A DNA stretch of 64,000 nucleotides from positions 1 to 64,000 of the forward strand of contig JAZDRN010000012.1 of assembly GCA_047501485.1 (NCBI GenBank). Reading direction: 5' to 3'. Below, piece after piece: positions 54,924 to 62,609 of this stretch. A program made the position numbers and the translations under genes. Position 1 is the stretch's first letter, and each line of letters starts with the position of its first letter. Source of the stretch: Ancrocorticia sp047501485 (GTDB lineage: Bacteria; Actinomycetota; Actinomycetes; Actinomycetales; Actinomycetaceae). The notes below the pieces were generated by a model, which worked only from the letters and a program-made list of their open reading frames with translations, was not told the DNA's origin and searched no databases.

Positions 54924-55691
54924 TCACGGCCGGTGCGGACGACGACGCCGCTTCTTCGACATTCGCGAGTACACCGAGGCGAGTACGAGAACCACCGCAA
55001 CAGCCATGATCGCGTATTCGCGAATGGTTTCCATCTCGATACCCTCGCCGCCTGAAGCGCCGCGAGAGGGCTCGTAGCCGCCCGAACTCGCACACGCCTC
55101 AAGAGTATCCGCAAGCACCTCGCGATCCTCAGACGGAAGCGTCAGGCCGTGGCTGGAGACCACCGTGGTGAAGCGCTCAGCATACTCGCAGTGGAATCCA
55201 ACGTTCTGGGGCATCCACTGGCCGGGGCCCTTGTCACCCTTCCCCTGGTTGGACGGGCCATCGACGGCAAGCAGATTCTCCGGATCGTTTGCGAACTCTA
55301 TGCGCTGTTCCTGCGTCCACTGCCAAGCGCCATTGCGCCAGGCCCAGGACAACGGAACCACGTGATCGATCTGCACCTCGTTCGGGCTATCCCTCGTGAA
55401 CTCGATGCGCCGGCCGGTGTACGGGTCATCGAGCAGGCCACTGTAGACGGTCGCGCCACGGCAGCGCGAAGGGGCATCCCCGTACGGAACGTACTCCACT
55501 CCGGAGAGTTGCTGACCCAGGACGTCGTTTCTCGTATCGCAGCGGTTGCCATCCACATCCAGCCAGGCCTTGCCGAAATTCGCCTCGCGGCTATACGCCT
55601 CGGGAGGCTCCTGGGTGGTCTCCGGAATCGAATCGAGAGTCGTCACGCCAACGACTGAAAGAACGGCGACAAGCAGGGGGAAGACTCGCAT
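54924..55691 (-). CDS. secreted, membrane-tethered HNH (DUF1524) nuclease
   Basis: The 255-residue protein has an N-terminal signal/anchor (MRVFPLLVAVLSVVGVTTLD), then a DUF1524-type HNH core: D109-H110 in IDHVVPLSWAWRNGAWQW, N139 in FANDPENLLAVDG and SNQGKGDKGP, with Cys pairs (C51/C77, C168/C200) suited to the cell exterior. A hydrophobic segment near residues 225-242 followed by KKRRRRPHRP would anchor the C-terminus. Such nucleases occur widely in actinobacteria as extracellular DNases. It lies 105 bases downstream of the sortase gene, on the same strand, and may be part of the surface locus. Confidence 0.85.
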   Translation of the reverse strand: MRVFPLLVAVLSVVGVTTLDSIPETTQEPPEAYSREANFGKAWLDVDGNRCDTRNDVLGQQLSGVEYVPYGDAPSRCRGATVYSGLLDDPYTGRRIEFTRDSPNEVQIDHVVPLSWAWRNGAWQWTQEQRIEFANDPENLLAVDGPSNQGKGDKGPGQWMPQNVGFHCEYAERFTTVVSSHGLTLPSEDREVLADTLEACASSGGYEPSRGASGGEGIEMETIREYAIMAVAVVLVLASVYSRMSKKRRRRPHRP

Positions 55692-55795
55692 AAGGCCTCT
55701 CAGCCTACCCCGTCAGTTCTGCGGGGGCCTTTCAGCACGCCGTATATGCCGGTGCCATCGCGTGCCCGTTATCACTCCTTCCTGCGCGCGGTGTC

Positions 55796-56869
55796 TCACC
55801 CTCGGTCCGGGTTCCTCCGCCGTTCAGTTCGACACTTCTCACGGTTACGCCGTTCAGGTCCACGTCTCTCGCGTTTGCGCCTCGGGTAACCCGATCTCCA
55901 GTACCAAACCGACAGCAGCACAACCGCCGCCGCATAGAAGACCATCCACCAGGGAAAGTGGGGAACATCCGGAGGCAATCCCGCCTGATCGATATCCTGC
56001 TGTGGTGTGGGATCCACTCGTTCACCGGTAATGACGATGCGGTGAGAGTTCACTCCCAGCGGCGTGCAGGTGACCAGCGTCACGAGGTCGCGCCCAGGCA
56101 CCGCACGGATCTCCTCGGTGTCCTGAGGATCAATCACTTTGATATCGAAGACGCGGTAGGCGAAGACTTCTCCCATGACCTCCGTCGTGAAGGTGTCCCC
56201 GATTTTGACTTTGTCCAAGTTCGTGAACATCGTGGCGGAGGCGAGGCCGCGGTGCCCCGTCAACACGGAACGAGTTCCCTGCCCACCCACCGGTAGAGAT
56301 GTGCCTTGCAGATGCCCCACTCCTTTGAGCAGGGTGTCCTCGCCGGTGCCGTGATAGACCGGTAGATCGAGGTCGATCGAGGGAATCCGCAGTCGCGCCA
56401 TGATGCCGGTGGGATCGGAATTCAACAGTTCGAAGTAGTCGAAAGTCTCCACCTTAGGGCCGACGCCCTCGGCAACGTTCGCGCCGGATGCAAGGATTGC
56501 CTGGGCGCTCAGCAGCTCGTTGTAGCGCTGCGCGGCGGCGATCTTGGCAGTGGCGGCGTTCTTTCCACTCGCCTCATCCACTTGGGCCTGATCCACAATG
56601 ATGTTCGACTGATTGTATTGCGACACCCATTGTGCAGCGATGGGGTAGATGAAGACCGTGACGCCCGCCAAGCAGAACAACGCTATGAGCAGGTCCAGCA
56701 GACTGAATCGCCACCGTCGCCCACTTTTGGCATCGACAACGCTTGGCCGGCCCTCAACAGCGCGGCCACCTGTGCCATCCTTACCGCTAATTTCGTTCTT
56801 CTGTGATGCCCGCTTGCCTGCTGGCGGTGTCTGGATCAATTCGCGTTGCCCTCCCGGACTGGTTTTCAC
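55796..56869 (-). CDS. srtC: class C sortase (pilin polymerase)
   Basis: The 357-residue enzyme polymerises pilins by joining the LPxTG threonine to a pilin-motif lysine. Catalytic residues are His206 (LTGHRGLA), Cys268 (TLVTCTPLG) and Arg277 (HRIVITGE), in the family arrangement. An N-terminal membrane segment (LLDLLIALFCLAGVTVFIYPIAA) and a second one near the C-terminus (WWMVFYAAAVVLLSVWYW), followed by a very basic tail, are typical of class C enzymes. I see no clear D-P-W lid motif. The start is uncertain; GTG at 56869 is used. It is the third gene of the pilus operon. Confidence 0.93.
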   Translation of the reverse strand: MKTSPGGQRELIQTPPAGKRASQKNEISGKDGTGGRAVEGRPSVVDAKSGRRWRFSLLDLLIALFCLAGVTVFIYPIAAQWVSQYNQSNIIVDQAQVDEASGKNAATAKIAAAQRYNELLSAQAILASGANVAEGVGPKVETFDYFELLNSDPTGIMARLRIPSIDLDLPVYHGTGEDTLLKGVGHLQGTSLPVGGQGTRSVLTGHRGLASATMFTNLDKVKIGDTFTTEVMGEVFAYRVFDIKVIDPQDTEEIRAVPGRDLVTLVTCTPLGVNSHRIVITGERVDPTPQQDIDQAGLPPDVPHFPWWMVFYAAAVVLLSVWYWRSGYPRRKRERRGPERRNREKCRTERRRNPDRG

Positions 56870-56884
56870 AATGCAGACGCCATG

Positions 56885-56921
56885 GGTGGGAGGACGAGGA
56901 GCAAATCCTCGTCCTCCCACC
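56885..56921 (-). terminator. hairpin between pilin and sortase genes
   Basis: A perfect 16-base-pair stem (56885-56900 with 56906-56921, GGTGGGAGGACGAGGA and complement) with loop GCAAA, 50 bases after the pilin stop. There is no T-run, so partial termination or mRNA stabilisation is likely, letting pilin be made in excess of sortase. Confidence 0.75.
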
Positions 56922-56970
56922 AGAGACGATCAAGGCACCGAGCGCCTACTGGCAGCGCACTGCTGAGGCC

Positions 56971-58476
56971 TTAGTTATCAGCAGGACCTTCGCGACGGCG
57001 GCGCATCAGGTAGAGGCCACCTCCGACCGCGAGAAGGATCACGGCGGCCAAGAGCATGAGAATCTGCCCGGTGGCACCCGTCAGGGGTAGTGACGGCAGA
57101 TCGCCTTCGTCCGATCCGATCTGGGTGTTCTGGATCGTAACGCTTGCATCCTCGCTGGCTACGGTGAGCTTCGTGCCAGTGACAACACCCTTGTAGCCGG
57201 CGGGAACGCCGGTTTCGTACACGCAATAGTCGCCCTCGGCAAGCACCAGGTTCGGGGTTGCACCGCTACCCGAAGCGGAGACGAAGCCGACCGAACCGGT
57301 ATCAACCTTCTTCAAAGTGCTTGCCGCATCAGCGACATTCGCGGGACAGCTTCCAATGGCGGCGGCGTCCACGTTCGAATACAACTCGAAAGTCGCCCCG
57401 CCCAACGGGACCGCGGAGGAAGCACCCTTGTTCATGGCGGTCTTGAGCACGTGAGCGCCCGAGTGGAATTTCTGCGGTTCCGGAACCTCGACGTCGCCGC
57501 CCTTACCATTGACGGTGATCGTTGCAGTGTTGGAGGTATCCCCGGAGCCGTCGGCGACGGCGTCGATGGTGAACACCAACGTGCCGCCGATGTTCGCGTC
57601 CAGCTTGGCGAGTCCCGAAGCGTTGAGCACGAGCTTGACGAGCCCGTTCGCCTCGGTCACGGTGTAGTCGCCGGCGGCCAATGGCACATCGCCACCGCCC
57701 TGGGCGGCCAGGGTAACCGAACTTCCCTGGTAGGAGAGTGCGCCGTTCAATTGGTCGGAGATTTCGAACTGCGTGTACTTGATGGGGTCGCCGTTGCCAT
57801 CGAAACCCAAATGGTTGATGGGGATGGAGATATCGAAGGAGATGTTGGCGCCGATGACCTCGGCGTTCTTGGTTGCTCCGGACCCTGCCAGGACGTTCTT
57901 GGGGTAGATGTGCGGGTTGTAGTTCCACACCGGTTGCCCGTCCTGACCGTTGCCCGGGAACGGGACGCTCACGATCGCCGGCTGCGACAGGTACACGGTG
58001 TTGGGAAGCGGGCCCGACTCATAAACGACGTAAGCCCGATCCGCTGCGAGACCGGCGGCCACCGTCTCGCCGTTGCCATCGGTGAGGCCCAGCGGCGTGC
58101 AGGACCCCAGGGTGGGCGCTGTTCCCGAGCCGGTGAAGCTCAGCACCGGAGTGCCCTGGGCGTTGAGGGAAACCCCCAGATCGGATATCCGTTCCCAGTC
58201 GGCGGAGCCGGCAAGATCGAGCCCTCCGATCTCGCAGATGGAGAACTCCACCCCGGAGACCGGCTTCTGACCGGTGATCGCACCGAGATCCGAACCGTCG
58301 GCGGGGCCAAGATCGCCATCCGTCGGCTGCTCGTACTTGTGGATCGTGATGGAGCCGGTCCCGCCCTCGCCGGGAGCCGCCAGGGCGGGCGCTCCCACCG
58401 CAATCAGGCCGAGGCTGGCAATTGCGATGCCGCTGCCCAAGGCTGTGAAGCCCCACTTCTTGCTACTTATTTTCAA
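56971..58476 (-). CDS. major pilin (LPxTG, isopeptide-domain fimbrial subunit)
   Basis: The 501-residue shaft pilin has a signal peptide (KISSKKWGFTALGSGIAIASLGLIAVGAPALA), a pilin motif WNYNPHIYPKN with Lys193 as the cross-linking lysine, two Ig-like CnaB/isopeptide domains (GSITIHKYEQPTDGD near residue 40, and the D2 region before a C-terminal CnaB) and a cell-wall sorting signal LPLTG followed by a hydrophobic stretch and RRRREGPADN. The start is TTG at 58476, with AAAGGAAG just upstream; the upstream ATG would add 25 unrelated residues before the signal peptide. It matches FimP/FimA-type shaft pilins of Actinomyces. Confidence 0.93.
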   Translation of the reverse strand: MKISSKKWGFTALGSGIAIASLGLIAVGAPALAAPGEGGTGSITIHKYEQPTDGDLGPADGSDLGAITGQKPVSGVEFSICEIGGLDLAGSADWERISDLGVSLNAQGTPVLSFTGSGTAPTLGSCTPLGLTDGNGETVAAGLAADRAYVVYESGPLPNTVYLSQPAIVSVPFPGNGQDGQPVWNYNPHIYPKNVLAGSGATKNAEVIGANISFDISIPINHLGFDGNGDPIKYTQFEISDQLNGALSYQGSSVTLAAQGGGDVPLAAGDYTVTEANGLVKLVLNASGLAKLDANIGGTLVFTIDAVADGSGDTSNTATITVNGKGGDVEVPEPQKFHSGAHVLKTAMNKGASSAVPLGGATFELYSNVDAAAIGSCPANVADAASTLKKVDTGSVGFVSASGSGATPNLVLAEGDYCVYETGVPAGYKGVVTGTKLTVASEDASVTIQNTQIGSDEGDLPSLPLTGATGQILMLLAAVILLAVGGGLYLMRRRREGPADN

Positions 58477-58566
58477 TTGTCTTCCTTTCGTGCGCGGCAC
58501 TATCGGGCCGCTTTGGTCTGGAGATATCTGGATCGCCGTCGCTGTGTTCACTCAGCACGCCGGCTG

Positions 58567-61500
58567 TCACACGCCGGTTCTCCTGCGCTGCGCCAGGTAG
58601 GCGACCAACGCGAGAAGGCCACACCCGAAGGAGGCCAGGATGAAGGCGTCCGTCCCCACCCCGCCTGTCACGGGCAACATCGGCATGTCTTGTGCCGACG
58701 CCGCGAGAAGACGCAGTACATGGTGACTTCCCGCCGCCACCTGAAAATCCTGTCGCTCCGCGGCGGAAAGCTCGATCCAGCACGAATCAGCAGCGGTGGC
58801 AGGGTCCGCAGCGGCATCCGCGCATGACGGCGTGCTCAGGTCCAATTGCTCCAGGGAGACGAGGGAGACCCCGCCCGGCAGCGCCTGAGAGATGGAGTAA
58901 CTGCCGGGCTTGGCCAGGGTCGTCGCGGCCGCGTCGTCGAGGTCGAAACTGAACCGCGGGTCCGCATTCGCCGCCGTTATCCCCCATCCGCCGGTCGTTC
59001 CCTCTCCGGCGCGCACTTTGAGTAAGGAGACCTGCGCCGCCGAATTGGTGATCGTGCACTGCACCTCGATGCCCGGTTCGCTTACCCGGAGCGTTCCCGA
59101 TTCCTCGTCGAACGTTCCGGCGGGAAGCGTTCCTCCATCGGCGTCCGTGCAGACGGTGGGACCGCGTTGTGTGTAGAGGCTCGAGGCCGCCGAAGGTTCG
59201 CCAGCCGGACGCTCACCGATCGTGTAGTTCTCATCCATCTCCAGGCGCAGCGGCTGACCCGTACTGATCACATGGGTGGTCCCGTCGCCTGCCGTCGCGA
59301 CGATCTCCCAATCCCCGGGCGCCACCGTCTGCTCCACGGTGCCGCCGGCGATCTCCCCGATCAGCTTCTGCCCGACGACCGTCGAGGGCCCGAGGGTCTT
59401 GATTCGCACTGTCACGTCGGGATGGATGGAGAAGACAGCTGCGGGAATCGTCACCCGCCTGCTCTCGCGATCGATGTCCGCCGTGTATCCCGCGATGGCG
59501 TTGCCCATCTGATCCAGGAGAACCGGTTCTCCCCCGAGTTCGGCGCCCTCAGGCATGTCCGTGATGTCGAACGACACGTCGTCGTGCGCATTCGCGACCG
59601 CGTGGGAGGATACGAGGATGCGGCTCCCATCCTCAGGGACGGTACCCGTCGCTGCCCCACCGCTCGGTGGTGAGATGAGCGTGTTCGACGGCGCGCTGAA
59701 ACCGTAGTCGCCGGGTACTCCCTCGACCTGAACCCGGGCCACCGTGTTCGCCACCAGGATCGGGTGATCTTCCACCTCGCCGTCGATGACCCAATCCAGA
59801 GTCTTCGACTGCTCCGAATCCCGCGGCGGGGCGTAGAACATCGTCGCGGACGTGGACGTGTTGCAATGCCAACCGCCTATGGGGTTGTTCGAGCTCGTGA
59901 CATCGACGCGCAGGAAGGAACGCTCGGCCGGATTCGTCACATACCCCGCCGGCACGTCCACGGTGAGCTCGCCGGGTCCCTGCCTACTCGCGGTCAGGGC
60001 ATCGGGGAACGTGTTGGAGTTCCTGTTGGAGAGCCAGGCACGAACCGTACCCAGTTCGCTCTTCGCCCCCTGCACATCCACCGAGAAGGTGTACCCCGAA
60101 ACCCCGGCGGCGATGACGGCCTCAGCCGCGGGCGTCCGCGTGCCACCGAGAAGGAAGGACACGCCGTCGTCGGTGACGTGCTCGTCCGCCGTCCCACCGT
60201 CCTGATACCAGCCGGGCGTCGATCCCAGGTACAGCCCGGGCGTGCCCTTTCCACCGTCCAGGACCCAACTGTCGGGATTGATGTGCCGGGGCCCGTTGGC
60301 CCCCGCCGTGGTATTGAACGTGCTCGCGCCGTTGCCGGCGTCGCCCCAGGAGCCTTCTCGGTTGATGCCGAAGTTCATCGTGGAGACATCGAGGTCGGAG
60401 ACCACCTCGACCTGCCCGTACAGCGCCATCTCAGAGGTGTCCAGTGACTCCGCGCCAGGCGTTCCCGCCCCGGATTGGCTCGGGTAATCCACATATGGTC
60501 CCGGCCGCCCGGTTTCGGGATCGCTGGGAGGCACGGCGAAGCCGGTTGACTGTCCGAAGCTTCCCGCCGTGATCGCGTTGTAACCGCACAGCGATTCGGC
60601 AGACAAGCCTGTCTGGGCCGCGTTGACGCCGTCCAGCTGCGGCTGGACGACCCGCACACGATATCTGTCCGAGGTTCCGCTGGGTAGCAGGAAAGAGTAC
60701 TCTCCCGCGCTATTGGTCGTCTGTTCGCCCACGACCGTCCCATTCGCGTCGTAGAGCTGTACCAGCTGGTCCGCAACGCCGGTATCCGAGCCGTCCATGT
60801 ACCCGTTGCGATCCTTATCCTCGAACACGGTTCCGTTCAACGCCGCGAGGGACCCGTCGGAGGCGAGATCATAGATTGGGGCGCCGGTTGCGCCGGGAAC
60901 ATCGCTCGTGAGGCCCGTCAGGGTATCCGCCACCGACATCCGGGAGGTGTTACCGCCGCCGGAATACGTCCCGGCCATGTAGAGCTTTCCCTCGCTGAAG
61001 GCGGTGCCCCAGATGTTGTCACCCGTCACGCGCCTGTACGTGGAACCCGAAACCGACCACAGAGGAGTCACGCCGGAGTAGACCCACCTGCCGTCGCCCG
61101 CGGGTTCGAGCTTCACCAGCCACTTGGTCGTCTGAACGGTACCGCTTCCCGGGTTCGGGGTATTCCGGCCATCCGTCACGATGTAGGCGTTTCCAGCGGC
61201 ATCCACCGCCACGTCCGATGCCGGCATCGTCCCGTTGAAACGCGTCTGGTCCTCGGTTGTCTTCGGATAGATCGGTCCTGGGTTGAGATAGTCGCCCGTC
61301 TGCGGATCGAAGATCATCAGACGGTAGGTGCCGGTGGCCCCCAGAGTCGAATCCTCCCCGCCGGTGAAGTAGATCCTTCCGGTCGGCTGGTGAACCTCCC
61401 CGCCGGACCAGTAGTTGTAGGAGCCGCTGCCGGGCCGAGGAACGAACAGGATACTGGAGGGCGTGGTGTTGGCTCCCAGCGATCCATCCGCATTGTTGGG

Positions 61501-62202
61501 AAAGACAGCCACCGCGATGTTGTCTATCCCCGGCCGCGAGGGATTCGCCGGAATGGAACCGGTCGCGTAACCCCAGTACCAGAAATACGACGTCCCCTCG
61601 CGCTGTCCGTGGTTACCGCCATCCAGGGCCATCGTCGTCAGGCCGGAGCCTGCTATACCGGTCCACGAGCCGGAACCCGCGATGTTCCCGATTCTGGCGG
61701 CGAGTTTTCCGATGGCCGTATTCGAGAAGATTCCGTCGATGCTGGAAACGCCGGTGCCTGTGGCCTGCGCCGGGAGTTCCGCCACCGGCAGGAATGCGGA
61801 ACTCCCCGTCGTCGCCCCGAAGACTTTGCTTCCGTCGATCATGACCGGCGATATTCCGGATGCCATGGTCCCGGTGTAGGCACTCCTATAGGGAGAATTC
61901 ACGGCGGGGCCGTAGTGGCTGGGAAGATCGATCGTCGCAAGGCAGGCATTCGTGTTGGACGACGACGCCGCGTGGCTCGGTCCAGGTGCTGCCTCGGCCG
62001 GCACCGAGTCCGATGTGGGTTCAGCCTGTTCGTGGGTCGGTTCGACCTGTTCGAGGGTCGACGCGGAGTCAGCGGGGGCCGAATCTGCGCCCGGCTCGGC
62101 CGCGGCCTGCATCGAGGATAGGAGGATCACCGCGGCGACGGGCACCGAACAGAGCGCGGCAAATACACCTGGTCTTCTAGCGTTCTTCGCGTTCTTCGAC
62201 AA
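58567..62202 (-). CDS. large LPxTG tip pilin/adhesin
   Basis: The 1211-residue protein has a signal peptide (KNAKNARRPGVFAALCSVPVAAVILLSS region), an acidic/Ala/Pro-rich linker, a beta-propeller-like part (residues about 110-460, with repeated SYNYWSGGEVH and NAYIVTDGRN-type strands), an SdrD/CnaB-like domain (about 470-560, TVFEDKDRNGYMDGSDTG), a GEVED-like segment (DWVIDGEVEDHPI), further Ig-like domains and a sorting signal LPVTGG followed by a hydrophobic tail and RRRTGV. Start is TTG at 62202 with GGGGAGAAGACG upstream. It heads the operon tip - shaft - sortase, like fimQ-fimP-srtC1 of Actinomyces. Confidence 0.9.
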   Translation of the reverse strand: MSKNAKNARRPGVFAALCSVPVAAVILLSSMQAAAEPGADSAPADSASTLEQVEPTHEQAEPTSDSVPAEAAPGPSHAASSSNTNACLATIDLPSHYGPAVNSPYRSAYTGTMASGISPVMIDGSKVFGATTGSSAFLPVAELPAQATGTGVSSIDGIFSNTAIGKLAARIGNIAGSGSWTGIAGSGLTTMALDGGNHGQREGTSYFWYWGYATGSIPANPSRPGIDNIAVAVFPNNADGSLGANTTPSSILFVPRPGSGSYNYWSGGEVHQPTGRIYFTGGEDSTLGATGTYRLMIFDPQTGDYLNPGPIYPKTTEDQTRFNGTMPASDVAVDAAGNAYIVTDGRNTPNPGSGTVQTTKWLVKLEPAGDGRWVYSGVTPLWSVSGSTYRRVTGDNIWGTAFSEGKLYMAGTYSGGGNTSRMSVADTLTGLTSDVPGATGAPIYDLASDGSLAALNGTVFEDKDRNGYMDGSDTGVADQLVQLYDANGTVVGEQTTNSAGEYSFLLPSGTSDRYRVRVVQPQLDGVNAAQTGLSAESLCGYNAITAGSFGQSTGFAVPPSDPETGRPGPYVDYPSQSGAGTPGAESLDTSEMALYGQVEVVSDLDVSTMNFGINREGSWGDAGNGASTFNTTAGANGPRHINPDSWVLDGGKGTPGLYLGSTPGWYQDGGTADEHVTDDGVSFLLGGTRTPAAEAVIAAGVSGYTFSVDVQGAKSELGTVRAWLSNRNSNTFPDALTASRQGPGELTVDVPAGYVTNPAERSFLRVDVTSSNNPIGGWHCNTSTSATMFYAPPRDSEQSKTLDWVIDGEVEDHPILVANTVARVQVEGVPGDYGFSAPSNTLISPPSGGAATGTVPEDGSRILVSSHAVANAHDDVSFDITDMPEGAELGGEPVLLDQMGNAIAGYTADIDRESRRVTIPAAVFSIHPDVTVRIKTLGPSTVVGQKLIGEIAGGTVEQTVAPGDWEIVATAGDGTTHVISTGQPLRLEMDENYTIGERPAGEPSAASSLYTQRGPTVCTDADGGTLPAGTFDEESGTLRVSEPGIEVQCTITNSAAQVSLLKVRAGEGTTGGWGITAANADPRFSFDLDDAAATTLAKPGSYSISQALPGGVSLVSLEQLDLSTPSCADAAADPATAADSCWIELSAAERQDFQVAAGSHHVLRLLAASAQDMPMLPVTGGVGTDAFILASFGCGLLALVAYLAQRRRTGV

Positions 62203-62609
62203 CGTCTTCTCCCCAACACCAGATCCCCTGGCAAGAAAATAGATGAGAGGGGCGTGCTCCGGTGTTATTCGGCATAAATCGGGCACAGAAGTATCCCCCT
62301 CGCAACACATAGCCTCGGCGAGACTCCCGAACGTGAGTGACCGCCGCACACGATTCGGTGGCGCGCCCGAGGCGAGTGAGTAGCAGCCGTTCCAGGGTGA
62401 GTATCGGGGCAAGGGAAGCGTCGAGCGCCGTCGAATCGGATGAGCGGTGAGAGCGATACGGGTAGGCGCAATCGGCGGTCAACCCGCACTTTCCATACCC
62501 CGTCAGCAGCCGCTATGCTACCGATCGTCACACTGTGAAGACGCCGGCCTCACCACGCAATCGCACGTCGGCGCACAGGACAGAGCCACAATGGGTGGAG
62601 GAATTTGCC
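62203..62609. promoter_or_regulatory. divergent region between pilus operon and regulator
   Basis: 407 bases without a gene. On the plus strand TTCCAT (62491-62496), 17 bases, TATGCT (62514-62519) fit a promoter for the regulator gene at 62610. On the minus strand TTCTGT (62290-62285), 17 bases, TAACAC (62267-62262) is a weaker candidate for the pilus operon. Confidence 0.45.
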
